A DNA stretch of 64,000 bases from Ambrosia x helenae (GCA_030844895.1 CM061231.1:132713023-132777022); one strand, 5' to 3'; counted from the stretch's first letter, positions 1 to 12,647 are shown. Notes: a model not told the origin generated them from the sequence alone. Numbers and translations: made by a program.

Positions 1-870
1 GAAATCCATCAAACAGGTCAATTAGTGAGGATATGTGGAAAATGCTGTCTTAATTACAATGAATAAATGAAATCAATGGAATGAAGTTGTTAGACATTTT
101 GGTAAACGTGTCAAGTGTTGTTGTCACTTGAATCATAGATAAAAACTTGGATAGCATAGTGTTAGCCTTAATGGGTCAAATGGTGATTTTCTCATCATTC
201 GAACCCGACATTCAAAGCCTGTATTTTAAGCTTTAGGAATCTCATGGTTAACGGGTCCAATAGTTAATGTATCACCATTTAGTCTCAAGAGACTAATGTG
301 TTCAATCTAGAATGTATGCAGGTGAACACTCGGAAATTGGGCACTCGATGCCTAAGTAATCACAATGGATGCAAGGTATGGGTCAACACCACCTGGTAAG
401 TCCGTAGTTAGATAAAAGCCTTTGGGCAAAGTGAATTCAATTTGAAAACAACCCCTTAAGAGGTGTGAAGGCCAATTCGGTAAGTATTATTCTAACTAAG
501 CTTAATGTGCACCTTGGCGCCAAGTATGTCTAAAACCATAGTTAAATCATGGGATTGTAATCAAACTAAGTCCGAGAGGGCTTAGAAGCTTTCAAATAAC
601 TCACTAAGTCTTATTAAACAAGTCCCCAAATGCCTTTAAGAAGAGGCTTGAACATGATTTAAAAACATCCAAAGATCGGGGGAAAATAAGCAAGGAAATG
701 AAGGCTAAAGCTAAAAACAAGCTTCGGAGCCGTAGCTTACGGCGCGTGTAAACTCCTAAATTTTCATTTTGTCATTCAAAATTGATCATTTCGTTTTGAG
801 GTGTTTCGACACTTCCACCAATCTAAATAAATTATTATCAATCCCACTTACCATTCTTGTGAAATGGTGC
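1..870. other. Unassigned AT-rich sequence
   Basis: I see no gene, tRNA or recognisable transposon domain here. Short phrases such as CTCGGAAATT recur in the LTR-like tandem repeat that follows, so this is probably decayed LTR-retrotransposon sequence, but I cannot assign a family. Confidence 0.3.
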
Positions 871-872
871 TA

Positions 873-1430
873 GGTATATATTCGTTGGATGTTCTGGAGT
901 GAGGATCAAGTCACGAGGAGAACCGAGCACACCCGAACACTTAAAAGGCTTCCGCAATAGACCGTCCCGTTTAAAACGCAAAATGTAATAAAAGTTTTTA
1001 GTAGATAAAATGTAAAACAAAAATTGGTGAGATTCAATGAGTTATGTTTTTGTAGTTACCAAAGTTTTAATCGGGAGTGATTTTAGTTAAGGCCTAAACT
1101 CGGAAATTTAAATGACAAATCTCATGTTTACGGGTTAGGGTCTTACAAGTGGCATGGTATATATTCGTTGGATGTTCTGGAGTGAGGATCAAGTCACGAG
1201 GAGAACCGAGCACACCCGAACACTTAAAAGGCTTCCGCAATAGACCGTCCCGTTTAAAACGCAAACTGTAATACAAGTTTTTAGTAGATAAAATGTAAAA
1301 CAAAAATTGGTGAGATTCAATGAGTTATGTTTTTGTAGTTACCAAAGTTTTAATCGGGAGTGATTTTAGTTAAGGCCTAAACTCGGAAATTTAAATGACA
1401 AATCTCATGTTTACGGGTTAGGGTCTTACA
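873..1430 (-). repeat. Tandem duplication (period 283 bp) of LTR-like sequence
   Basis: Two nearly identical copies, 873-1147 and 1156-1430, are separated by 8 bp and differ at only a few bases. Read on the minus strand each copy begins TGTAAGACCCTAACCCG, which looks like the start of a plant Ty3-type LTR, so the copies are probably the start of one LTR duplicated in tandem. The small reading frames inside are repeated with the unit and are not genes. Confidence 0.75.
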
Positions 1431-1857
1431 GAAATACTTACTAAGATTGTACCTTCAATAGGGAATTTGGAGCATCTAGCTCATCCCGATTTCTGTTTAA
1501 CTGACTCGACTAACTCAATTGCCACCTGGTGCGTCTGATGGCCGTTGTCACTGACGACTCACCTTGCTGAAGCAACCCTATAACAATAATTAACCATATC
1601 ATACAAATGTGAAATTTAAGTAAAACATTACGGGAAAACCAACAACATACCCTTGGTTTGATGGTAAATACCATGTGTCGGTTCTGATATCTTGTAGTGA
1701 AAGGCTAGAATCATCATCAACAATTTGGGGCAAAATTTCTTAGTCACAAATTCATATATTATCTTCATCATCACGTGCTAATCGAAGGCGGGTGACGACG
1801 ATTAGGTGGCTGGGGGTGTATGGGTGACCGTAAAGAGAAAAGGAGTATAGAGAGATT

Positions 1858-1932
<75 letters not shown>

Positions 1933-2113
1933 TTAGAGAGAGAGAGAGTGGGGTGGTGGTCTGAAGATAGGGTTTTCTTTGTGGATGTGTGTCGACCAAA
2001 GAGAGATGGATACAAGTGTTGGTGATCAGATACACGTGTAAAAGGATGGCCTTTGTAAAGAGTGGTCCAATTACATAAAGACACCAACCGAGAGTAGAAC
2101 CATTTATGCCAAA
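1431..2113. other. Unassigned region with compound microsatellite
   Basis: No gene is supported. A compound microsatellite, (CA)n then (TA)n then (GA)n, lies at about 1,858-1,950. ORFs spanning it are translations of the simple repeat. Confidence 0.6.
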
Positions 2114-2193
2114 GGTACAACCATCTAATACACATAACACCCTTGACGCACATGGTACAACCATCTAATACACATAACACCCTTGACGCACAT
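2114..2193. repeat. 40-bp tandem duplication
   Basis: A 40-bp unit starting GGTACAACCATCTAATACAC occurs twice head to tail (2,114-2,153 and 2,154-2,193) with no visible difference, indicating a recent local duplication. Confidence 0.85.
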
Positions 2194-2577
2194 GGTACAA
2201 CACCTTATTGCATGAATGGTTTGGTAATTAAAAGTATTTAAATTAAATTAAGTTGGTTTGGGCCATCGATGTAATGCTGAAAAATGGGCTGAATTTTTAT
2301 AGAATTAATTATAATGGATAAATGAATTGGGCTTGTGCTCACAACAAAGTATAAGAAACGAGAGCAAAAAAAAAGAAGGGTTCGACAAAAATAGAAGGCA
2401 GCAGCTCTTAGCAGCTGTGTGATCCTAGCTTGTGTTATTAAATGGTTGCCAAACCATTAGGTGAGAGCTGGATTTCGTGTATGTCTTTCTCCTTCAAAAA
2501 TCTAAAATGAATGTATATGTCTATCTAACCTTTCAACTCGGTAAATCAATAAAGCTAATATAGCTAAATTCCTATTT

Positions 2578-2777
2578 GCCAATGATATTGTAGTCTAGTG
2601 GTTGCAATGGAGGTGGGAAGGTTTACCCACTTTGTGGGGTTCCTGCCCTGGGAGGTCACAGGTTCGAATCCCACTCAGAGTAGGGTTATTCTGAAATGAG
2701 GGGCTGGACCATAGGGGGGGCCAGGGACCGGACCTGAGGGTGTGGGGCTTCGTTATGGGTGGTACCGTTGACCGTTC

Positions 2778-2804
<27 letters not shown>
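2578..2804 (+). mobile_element. SINE with Pol III promoter, poly(A) tail and 16-bp TSD
   Basis: This is a short non-autonomous retroposon. A tRNA-like internal promoter is visible: an A-box-like stretch around 2,594-2,606 and a near-canonical B box GGTTCGAATCC at 2,661-2,671. The body ends in about 27 A residues. The 16-bp sequence AGCTAAATTCCTATTT lies immediately before (2,562-2,577) and after (2,805-2,820), a perfect TSD. The intact TSD and long poly(A) suggest a fairly recent insertion. A SINE makes no protein and is moved by a LINE reverse transcriptase acting in trans. Confidence 0.92.
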
Positions 2805-2809
<5 letters not shown>

Positions 2810-2820
2810 AATTCCTATTT

Positions 2821-3366
2821 TCTAAACCTTATTCTTAGGGGTGATCTCATTGTGTTCAAAACAAATCAATTAATTTCAGTTTTAATTAATTAAGCAAATC
2901 AAATTCAGTTATTAACTAAGTTTTGGAATAAATAAATCAAATGAAACGTGTAGTATACTATCACATGCTACTCAAGAATAATCCAACTTACCTCAGTTAC
3001 CTAAGTTATAAGGTTTTTAAAAGAAATAAACAATCCAACTTAATTACCATAGTTACCTAAGTTATAAGGTTTTTAAAAGAAATAAACGACGGTCACCGGT
3101 GACTTGCGTAAGAATTTAGGTCATTTTTTTAATAAAGTCAATCAATTTTTAACAATTTTAAACTATGAATACGGTGGAGTTTTTTTGTTTTTTTTTTGTT
3201 TTTTTTTTGTTTTTTTTTTTTTTTTTGTTTTTTGTTTTTTTACAACGGCCAACACGGTTAATTATATATTACTGTGTTTTAAAACTTTATCCTGTTTTGT
3301 TTCATGCACACAAACTGAGCACTATTTAAAGTCCAGTTAAATATGGGCATTTCACCTTTGTATAAC
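2821..3366. other. Unassigned AT-rich spacer
   Basis: No gene. It holds a short near-duplication around 2,985-3,090 (phrases near TTATAAGGTTTTTAAAAG occur twice) and an interrupted poly(T) tract at 3,180-3,240. The ORF over that tract is a Phe-rich artefact. Confidence 0.5.
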
Positions 3367-3369
3367 TAA

Positions 3370-3684
3370 GGGGCTGTTTGGTAGCCTCTTAATGAGGCTC
3401 TTAACCATTCAGCGCTTAATGATTCAGCATTTAGTGTGTTTGTTTCAGCTTCCAAATGGAATGGTTAAGTCTGAATCATTAAGATTTGGGATGTTGTTGT
3501 ACCGTTAAGCACTGAATTATTAAGCACTGAACTAGGCTAAAGCTTAATGAGGCTCCCCTACCAACGTGGGACAAGAAAATTAACCATTAAGAGGTCCAAC
3601 TTAATAATTCAGCGCTTAACCATTCAGACCTCTTAACCATTCATACCTCTTAATGATTCAGCACTTAATCAACCAAACAGCCCC
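3370..3684. mobile_element. Tourist-like (PIF/Harbinger) MITE, TSD TAA
   Basis: A 315-bp element has terminal inverted repeats GGGGCTGTTTGGT at the left and ACCAAACAGCCCC at the right. It is flanked by TAA (3,367-3,369 and 3,685-3,687), the 3-bp TSD typical of PIF/Harbinger. Inside are repeated phrases such as CTTAATGATTCAGC and CTTAACCATTCA. It has no coding capacity and would need a PIF transposase supplied in trans. Confidence 0.85.
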
Positions 3685-3732
3685 TAAATGCATAACTTTC
3701 TAATTGAAAATAAATAAAAGTATGTTTAATAA

Positions 3733-5712
3733 ATTTTTTTAACGGTGTAACAAAATTTTATTCCACCAACGCTAGCGGGGTACTAGCAAATACACCATAC
3801 AATCACCAAGTTACAAAAAAACATTACATAGACTACCACCCTACACATGTCAAAGAAAAGGGGCACCAAGAATTCCAATCAAGCGACTAACGTCTCGCCC
3901 TACTCTTGACCCAAAGATAGCTATGAGCCTTTATATCACCAAACACCATATGTAATGAGCATTGTTTCTGACTGAAGATAGCTTCGTTCCGCGTCTTCCA
4001 TAGGCACCAAACTGTTGTATGGCTCACCGCGTAAAATGCCTTCTTCCTCTTCGTCGACCCGTCGATACTAGAGTGAATCTGAAGTAGATTGCTGAAATGG
4101 AAAGCCTAGACATAATTAACTTTACCCATTGAGAGACAAGAGCCCACACCACCTGCGCAAAACCGCATGCTGTGAATATATGTTCCACCGATTCGGGATA
4201 ATCGCCACACATCGGACAAGTGCCCGATCCCACATTTATATTCCTGCTGAGCAACAAGTCTTTTGTGGGCAACCCATTCAACCCGTCTCTCTAGCTAACG
4301 ATTTCCACTTTCAAAGGCACCCACGAATTTCTCTTAAAAACGAAAGTAGCAGGCTGTACAGAAAGATCGTGCAGTCTTCCCTTCAGTTCACAGACAGAAA
4401 AAGAACTAGCAACATCCGCATCCAAAGTCTAGTCCCAACTATCGGTTACATTAGTCAAAACAAGAACAACAATATGTAGCAGCAGATCTCGAAATTCAGC
4501 ACGTTCCAGGCTCAAAACAGGAGGTCTTTTACACGCTTAAGCCGAACCCGAACCCAAGATGTTAACCCGGTCCCTGATGAGAGCGAACTTGTTTGACTCC
4601 AAAGCGAATAAAGCAGGAAAGACAGCGGCCAAAGGGGCATCCCCCGACCAACATTCCAACCAAAAATAAATTCCCAACTCATTTCCCACCTTCCCTTTGA
4701 TGACCCTGCCCAAACCCACCCCAACCCATTTGACAGCATCCGCCGAACTCCCAACTTGTTTCCACGGACCTGCAATGAGCTTCACAGGAATAGGATTCCA
4801 ACTTCTAGAGGAATGGTGTATCGCCCAAATGGCTCGCCTCCAAAGCGCGTTGGGATCAACCTTGAATCGCCACCACCATTTCGCCAACATCGATAAATTT
4901 GCATCCCTCAATGACCCGAACCTAAGACCACCATATTCTATTCGTGCGGTAACATTTTGCCACACCACCCAATTCATGTTCGCCTTCTCTTCCGACCCTC
5001 CACAAAAAACACTCGCCTCAACTTGTCGAGTTCTTCAAGTACTTTAATCGGTGCCTTATATAGGGAGAAGTAATACGTAGGGAGAGCGGTAAGCACCTAT
5101 TTAATTAAAGTAACCCGGCCACCGAATGATAAAGACTTCGCCTTCCAAATGGACAATTCATGCCTAAACGCCTCCAACACCGGTTTCCAATTTTTATAAA
5201 GATTCCTGTTTATGCCCACTTGAAGACCCAAATATTTGAAAGGAAGTGATCCGAGGCTGCAATTCAGAACAATGGCCATAGACTGCACCTCATGATCCTC
5301 CATCCCCAAACCATAGACACTACTTTTCCTTAAATTCACTTTGAGATCTGAGACTAAATAATAGCACCTCATAATACATTGAAGATTCAACACGTTATCC
5401 TCAGACCATTCCCCTAAGAAGACCATATCATCCGCGTATATTAGATGAGACAACACCAATCCACCCGACCCGCAATGTAAACCACGAAATAAACCAAGCT
5501 CGCACACGTGTTTCATAATTCCCGTAAGTGCCTCCATTGCAATCACAAAAAGGAAGGGAGAGATGGGATCACCCTGCCTAAAACCACGGCTGCATGTAAA
5601 TTCGTTTGTTGGCGAGCCGTTAATTAAAACCGACGCACGCGCTGACATAACAATAGCCATAACCCACTTACACCAACGTACTGGGAAGTTCATTTGAACC
5701 AAGATTGACTCC
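3733..5712 (-). mobile_element. 5'-truncated LINE with 17-bp TSD
   Basis: A minus-strand L1-type retroposon fragment. A perfect 17-bp TSD, AAAAGTATGTTTAATAA, lies at 3,716-3,732 and 5,713-5,729. The 3' end (low coordinate) has a short A tail, seen as T's on the plus strand at 3,733-3,740. The 5' end stops inside the reverse transcriptase, as expected from incomplete target-primed reverse transcription. Its coding part is listed separately. Confidence 0.93.
4024..5712 (-). pseudogene. LINE reverse transcriptase fragment (RT core plus zf-RVT)
   Basis: Translation of the minus strand gives the C-terminal half of a plant LINE ORF2. The RT fingers/palm region (5,714-5,097) has the motifs FRQGDPISPFLF and YADD. 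A middle part (4,977-4,537) contains NMNWVVW and SMLAKWWWRF. At 4,281-4,024 the zinc-binding zf-RVT region includes CPMCGDYPESVEHIFTAC. The endonuclease and N-terminal RT are missing because of the 5' truncation. The frame is broken by an in-frame TAG after RVTLIK near 5,097 and a frameshift near 5,005, plus further breaks downstream, so it cannot make an active enzyme. Confidence 0.93.
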
Positions 5713-5729
5713 AAAAGTATGTTTAATAA

Positions 5730-6818
5730 TGATAATTTGATACATAAATGATAAAGTTAAATTGAAAACATAAAGAGAAAAAATATGTATAACAACATAT
5801 TAATGAACTAACGTAAATTAAACATATTTATTATTAGTATTATATATGTATGTATAAATGCACCTTAAATTTTGCGCACTATGTTTAAAACTTTGAAACT
5901 TACATCAACTAGGAAGTAAAAAAAAAAAAAGAACATATAGTAAGTAACTAAGGCCCATGTTTTGAGACTACACGTAGCATTAAATTAATAAAACAGTGTG
6001 GAGTTTGACTTTGAGTTCTTGAAGTTGACAGTCGGTGGAAGATGTGTTTGTTTGATTCCACTTGGAGTTGAGAATATATTAGAAGTATTGTTTAACACCT
6101 CAAGAATGTTTTGCAAGTGTAGAGGAAGCTAAGCATCCGCCGTAGACATCACGGATCATAGGGATTTCTTGATCTTATTATTTTGGATTAAAGCTTTGAC
6201 TTATGGATTTTGACTGTGTATGTACATACATGTGTTTAGTGGTTTTAAAGGAAATCATTATACTATTCCGCTAGAGATATTACTATTTGAACGTGAATAG
6301 ATTCTTCATTGAATCAATGTATTTGTTACTTAATACATATACTTTAATACTTATACATAAAAATAATATTTGTATAACTATTAAAAGTTATAGTCTATTT
6401 ACTAATGATACATGACTGACCAGTGAAAGTGTGTTTCTTAATAACTCATAGCTAGATATTTATTAGTTTTCGTTTTAACGCACCACATGTATATATGTTT
6501 TAAAGGAAAGAAACAAGGGCCACTCATTGTTGTCGTCATATAGGGAATGCTAATGTGTTAAAATATTTAGTGAACATATATATTAAAGTTGTGACAATGA
6601 TAGTAATGACTAGACACTATGTTGCTTACTTGGCAGCGATCCTAGTTTGCTTACTTGAAAATCTATTTGATTACCGCTAAGTGTTTATTATTTTATGGCA
6701 ACTTAAGCTTAATATAGATTCACATATAACTCGTAGCCTTTAATGTCTGAAGAAGTTTTTCCACATGTGATACGTAAAACTGTAAAAGTGTTTATTCAAT
6801 CTAAATACATAGGTGTCA
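5730..6818. other. Unassigned AT-rich spacer
   Basis: Beyond the LINE TSD there is no supported gene or repeat up to the copia 5' LTR. The base composition is AT-rich, as in the surrounding spacers. Confidence 0.5.
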
Positions 6819-7351
6819 TGTTGGATATTATAGAAGTGAATGTGAGTTGGTTGTGTCTCACATTGGTGGGAAGATGGAAATTGGAAGACTTTATAAGGTT
6901 AAGTTTGAATGGAAGAATTAAATTGTTAAAGTTACATTATCCTCTGGCTCCTACCTGCGTGCAGGGGGGGTGCAAAAATGGGTTCTGGCTCGGAAAAATC
7001 CTTGAACCAATGCGACGCCCGCACGACCTGCGGGCAAAAATGGGTTCTGGCTCGGAAAAATCCTTGAACCAACGCGACGCCCGCACGACCTGCGGACACG
7101 AATGCAGCTCAAAAAACCCAGGTCCGTGCGAATAATGTAGAGCGTGACTAATTCGAGTTTGAACAGCTGTTCAAGTATATTAGACAGACCTATGTGCAGA
7201 ACATAAGACAAGTCAGTTCCGGTTTCTTTTCAGGCAAGTGGGATAGTCCGCAGTGCACCATCACTATTGAACCGGTGTACCCTGGAAACAGACGAATCTG
7301 ATTAAGGGAATTGTGTCAAACACAAGCCCGGTTCTATTAAGATTTCTAACA
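6819..7351 (+). repeat. 5' LTR of the copia element (533 bp, rearranged)
   Basis: It matches the 3' LTR at 12,002-12,647 but is shorter. It has about four clean internal deletions relative to that copy and a 62-bp tandem duplication (units starting 6,973 and 7,035, CAAAAATGGGTTCTGGCTCG) that is single in the 3' LTR. After the LTR I do not see the usual tRNA-Met primer site, so the primer-binding region is either altered or uses another tRNA. Confidence 0.93.
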
Positions 7352-7393
7352 AACTTAAACAGATTCTATTGTTCTAACAGTCTTTGTTCAGTA

Positions 7394-10300
7394 ATGGAGA
7401 ATACGTCACAACCCTTGGTTTCTTTTGCAGTTGCTGTTACCCCTGGCTTAGTGGCGCCTTTGCCTGCTGCTGTGGCAAGCCACGCAGAAAAACCCGAGAA
7501 GTTTGCTGGTGTAAACTTCAAACGCTGGCAGGAAAAGATGTTGTTTTATTTTGAACCTTGCGAGGTTCTTGACTGAAACCGCTCCTCGTGTTGCTGAGGA
7601 CGATATGAATGCTCAAACTGTGAGCACGGTTCAGGCTTGGAATCATTCTGAGTTTTTGTGCAGAAACTATATCCTGAATGGAATGGTTGATTCGCTCTAT
7701 AATGTGTATTGCAAAGCTGTTACTGCCAAAGAATTATGGGAATCTTTGGAACGCAAATACAAAACTGAAGATGCGGGCACTAAGAAATTTGTGGTGGCAA
7801 AATTCTTGGATTTTGCTATGATTGACTCAAAAACTGTTATGAGTCAAGTTTAAGAATTGCAGGTGATTCTTCATGATATTCATTCCGAAGGAATGATGCT
7901 TAGCGAGACATTCCAAGTGGCGGCTATTATTGAAAAATTGCCACCAAGTTGGATTGATTTCAAAAATTATTTGAAGCATAAGCGAAAGGAAATGACAATT
8001 GAAGACTTGGTTGTGCGTCTTCGTATTGAAGAAGACAACAAAGTCGCTCAAAAGAAAACTGCCGGTCATGAAGTTGCTAAAGCCAACGTTGTTGAACATG
8101 GTCAATCATCAAAGGGTAACAAAAGCAACAAAGGCAACAAACGGGGTGGGTTTAAGAAAACCAACGGGAAGAACTCCCACCTTGGACCTAAAGGTGGGAT
8201 TGGGAAGAAAAAGTTCAATGGAACGTGCTATAACTGTGACAAACCGGGGCATAAAGCAAGTGAATGCAAGCTTCCCAAGAAGGAAAATGGCAAACAAGCT
8301 AACATGATTGATAATCTTGTTGCTATGATGTCTGATTTGTCAATGATGGTCACTGAAGCAAACTTGGTTGGAACGGATACCAAGGATTGGTGGGTTGATA
8401 CCGGGGCAACTCGGCATGTGTGTTTTGACAAGAGTTTTTTCAACACTTTCAAGGAAGTTGCTGGTGAAAAGCTCTTCATTGGGAATTCTGCTACTGCAGA
8501 TATCAAAGGCGAAGGAAATGTGCTTTTGAAGATGACGTCGGGAAAGGAACTTACTCTGTCTAATGTGTTGTATGTTCCTGAGATTCGTAAGAATCTTGCG
8601 TCGGGTTGGCAGTTGAACAAGTTTGGGTTCAAAATGGTGTTTGAGTCTGATAAGGTCGTGTTGACCAAAGGTGGTATGTATGTTGGTAAGGGCTATGCCC
8701 TTAATGGTATGTTTAAGTTAAATGTAACTGTGATGAATGGAATGAATAACGATAATTCTGCTTACTTGATTGAGTCTTCTAATGTTTGGCATGGAAGACT
8801 AGGTCATGTGAATTTTAATTCCATTCGACATTTAATTAAATTGAATAGCATACCAAAAATTGATATGGACTCAAATCATAAATGTGAAACTTGTGTCGAG
8901 GCAAAACAAACACGAACGTCATTCAAAAAGGTTGAACGAACCACCGGTCCTCTTGATTTGATCCACACAGATTTGTGTGATTTGAAAGCTATTCCTACTA
9001 GAGGTGGGAACAAGTATTTCATAACATTTATTGATGATAACACACGATTTTGCTATGTCATGTACTTACTTAAGAGTAAGGACGAGGCTATTGACAAATT
9101 TGGTGTGTTCAAGGCCGAAGTTGAAAATCAACTTAACCGAAAAATAAAAAAGGTGAGGAGTGATAGAGGAGGTGAATATGTTTCACCTTTTGCTGATCTT
9201 TGTGCAAAAAGTGGAATCATACATGAACTCACACCTCCTTACTCACCACAATCAAATGGCATAGCAGAACGTAAAAATAGAACGTTGAAAGAAATGATGA
9301 ATGCCATGTTGATAAGCTCAGGGGTGAGCGAGGACATGTAGGGGGAAGCGCTGTTATCAGCAAATTTCATTCTAAATTTAATTCTCCGTAAAAAGAAGGA
9401 TTTAACACCATATGAATTATTGACAGGAGTCAAACCATCATATAATCACTTGCGAGTGTGGGGGTGCCTAGCTAAGGTGGTAGTGACACCACCAAAGTGT
9501 CTTGTGATAGGACCCAAAACTATAGATTGTGTACTCATTGGATACACTCGTTTGGGTGGTCCACTTCGTTTTCTTATACATGACTCGAAGAATCCTGGAG
9601 TGTCTAAAGACACTATATTGGAATCTAAGGATGCTTCTTGGTTCGAGCACATATTCCCATGCTTGGATAGGCCTAAATTGGGTTCACAAAGCCCAATTAA
9701 TGATAGTGTTCTAGAGGATGAACCGGGCCTATCAAATTCGACTAGGGAAGGTGTTTCAAGAGAAGAGGTTGCAAATGATGAACCTCAAATAGATGAAAGT
9801 GAAATCCGAAGGAGTAAAAGACAAAGGACTAAAAAATCCTTTGGTCCAGATTTCCTCACCTATGTGGTCGAGGAGGAACCGCAAACTTACCAAGAAGCGG
9901 TTAATTCCTCGGATGGACCTCAGTGGAAGGAGGCCATAAAATGTGAAATAGATTCTATTTTACAAAATCACACCTGGGAGTTAGTGGATCTTCCTACGGG
10001 ATGTAAACCACTAGGATATCGATGGATCTTCAAGAAAAAGATGAAACTAGATGGCACCATTGATAAGTATAAGGCAAGGTTGGTGATCAAAGGATATAAA
10101 CAACGAGAAGGCTTGGATTATTTTGACACATATTCGCCTGTCACGCGAATAAAATCCATCAGGATGGTACTTGCCATTGCAGCCATCAGAAATTTGGAAA
10201 TTCACCAAATGGATGTGAAAATGGCTTTCTTGAATGGAAATCTAGAGGAGGAGATTTACATGGAACAGCCCGAGGGCTTCATAGCCAAGGGACAAGAAAA

Positions 10301-11420
10301 GAAAGTATGCAAGCTTGTAAAATCTTTATATGGTTTGAAGCAAGCTCCAAAACAATGGCATCAAAAGTTTGATCATGTCATGCTTGATTCTGGGTTCAAC
10401 ATCAACGAATGTGACAAATGTGTGGATGTGAAAGACACACCAGACGGATATGTCATCCTGTGTTTGTATGTGGATGACATGCTCATTGCTGGTAGTAATG
10501 AGAAAATGATAAAATCTACAAAGGACGTCCTGACAGCAAGGTTTGACATGAAAGATATGGGATTAGCGGATGTGATTTTGGGAGTACAAATCACACGAAC
10601 CCAGAATGGACTTGTGATAAGTCAGTCTCACTATGTGGACAAAATTCTTGAGAAGTTCAATGCAAATGACTCTAATGTGGCTAGAACTCCCATTGACACT
10701 AGTCAACATCTAGCTAAAAATCGAGGTGAGCCTGTTAACCAATTAGAGTACTTAAGAATTATTGGCAGCTTGATGTATCTGATGAGTTGTACCAGACCAG
10801 ACTTAGCATATGCTGTAAGCAAGCTAAGTAGATACACGAGCAACCCAAGTTTAACTCATTGGGGTTGCATGACACGGGTGCTTCGGTACTTGAGATACAC
10901 ACGAGAGTACGGGCTGCATTATAGTAGATATCCAGCAGTTATTGAAGGTTACTGCGATGCAAATTGGATATCTGACACGAATGATTCCAGAGCAACAAGT
11001 GGGTATGTATTCACACTTGGAGGTGCAGTGATATCGTGGAAATCATCTAAGCAAACTGTTATTGCTAGATCCACGATGGAATCAGAATTCATCACTTTAG
11101 ATAAAGCAGGTGAAGAAGCAGAATGGCTACGTCAATTTGTTGAGGATATACCAAGATGGCCGAAGCCGGCATCGGCCATTTGTATACATTGTGATAGCCA
11201 ATCGGCAATTGGCAGAGCTCGTAGCACAATGTATAACGGTAAGAACAGGCATATAAGACGTAGACATAAGACGGTACGCCAACTAATCTCTACAGGAGTT
11301 ATCACTGTTGACTATGTGAAGTCAAAGGATAACATCGCGGATCCGCTAACAAAAGGCTTAAGCAGAGAGCTAGTTCAGAAGTCGTCAATGGGAATGGGAC
11401 TAAAGCCCATGAAAGGCTAG
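7394..11420 (+). pseudogene. Copia gag-pol polyprotein, broken
   Basis: The start at 7,394 (MENTSQPLVSF) is the first Met of the gag frame. Domains in order: gag with a CCHC zinc knuckle (CYNCDKPGHKASEC, near 8,228); protease with WWVDTGATRHVC; the GAG-pre-integrase motif WHGRLGHVN; integrase (CETCVEAKQTR; DLIHTDLCD; RSDRGGEY; SPQSNGIAERKNRT); RT (QMDVKMAFLNG; LYVDDML at about 10,465); and RNase H (YCDANWISD, SRATSGYVF, MESEFI), ending at 11,420. Three lesions are visible: a frameshift near 7,548 in gag, an in-frame TAA at 7,851 (probably CAA originally), and an in-frame TAG at 9,339 (probably TGG in DMWGEA). The rest reads open, so decay is moderate. Confidence 0.96.
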
Positions 11421-12001
11421 GTTTATGCGAAGGAAACCTAACTCAGCTGACTGGAGATCCCAAGATCTGAGTTCAATAGGACAACCTAATTGTATGAACC
11501 GGCGAAGGTCACTGTGGGGGGAGAGTTGTTGGAAACCCACGTTTTGAAAAAGGGAGCCTACTATAAATTTGATAAGCTTCCTAGTCCATTCCTAAAGGTG
11601 ACAAGGTTGAGGTTAAGCTTATGGCTTTTAATGATTTGACTGAGGTAACCAGTCCCAGTAGATCACCTATGTGAGAGAGAAGTGGGGTCTCTTCGAAGGG
11701 TATTGTTGGGGCACAATACTTAATAGCTATCGCAGAACCAGGCACGTGTCCATGACCATAACGGACACAACTATGAGGACTTGACGTTGTCAGGGAGAGT
11801 TTTGTGTGAAGCGTATTGTCGTCTACACAAACGGCAGACGAGTTCAAAGACATCGCGTTCTACTCAGAGCCAGTAGGCTAAGTGCGTTTCATAAGCGAAG
11901 GTTCAAAGGGTCACACCTACCTATCGTATGCAAAACTCAACTGTTGAAATTTAATCGGAACGAGATTATTTCTGAGAATAACTCCCATTCATGTGGGGGA
12001 T

Positions 12002-12647
12002 TGTTGGATATTATAGAAGTGAATGTGAGTTGGTTGTGTCCCACATTGGTGGGATGATGGAAATTGGAAGACTTTATAAGGTAAAGTTTGAATGGAAGAA
12101 TTAAATTGTTAAAGTTACATTATCCTCTGGCTCCTACCCGCGCGCAAGGGGGGGGGGGTTGCAAAAATGGCTTCTGGCTCGGAAAAATCCTTAAACCAAC
12201 GCGACGCCCGCACGACCTGCGGACACGAATGTAGCTCGAAAAACCCGGGTCCGTGCGAGACTGGTTTTTTGATATCTGTTTTAATTTTTGCATAATGTAG
12301 AGCGTGATTAATTCGAGTCTGAACAGCTTCCAACAGTTTTGGTTGTTCAAGTATATTAGACAGACCTATGTGCAGAACATAAGACACAACCGAAAACATA
12401 CACTTTCACATTTGTTTGCTGCAGCAACATTTTTCAGAGGCAGTCAGTTCCGGTTTCTTTTCAGGCAAGTGGGATAGTCCGCAGTGCACCATCACTGTTG
12501 AACCGGTGTACCTTGGGAACAGACGACGAATCTGTTTAAGGGAATTGTGTCAAACACAAGCCCGGTTCTATTAACTATTTCGTTTTGTTTCTATTTCTTT
12601 GTTTGCAGAATCGTCATACGCTCCAGTTTACTGTAAGATTTCTAACA
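12002..12647 (+). repeat. 3' LTR of the copia element (646 bp)
   Basis: It starts TGTTGGATATTATAG and ends TTTCTAACA, followed by TSD TGTCA. It keeps segments missing from the 5' LTR, for example the stretches after CCGTGCGA and after ATAAGACA. A tract of G's at 12,150-12,158 is longer than its counterpart. Confidence 0.95.

Larger units (their letters stand above)
6819..12647 (+). mobile_element. Full-length Ty1/copia retrotransposon, TSD TGTCA
   Basis: A complete 5.8-kb copia element. Both LTRs start TGTTGGATATT and end TTTCTAACA. The 5-bp sequence TGTCA lies at 6,814-6,818 and 12,648-12,652 and is a perfect TSD. A purine tract (GTGGGGGAT) precedes the 3' LTR. The internal part encodes one gag-pol frame in copia order (gag, protease, integrase, RT, RNase H). 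The element is structurally whole but coding-dead. Its lineage is uncertain; I do not assign it. Confidence 0.96.

Noticed and set aside
1752..2180. Two overlapping ORFs of 120-142 codons on the minus strand
   Set aside because: They run through a (CA)n(TA)n(GA)n microsatellite and a tandem repeat, and the translation is simple-sequence (Tyr-Ile, Cys-Val, Ser-Leu).
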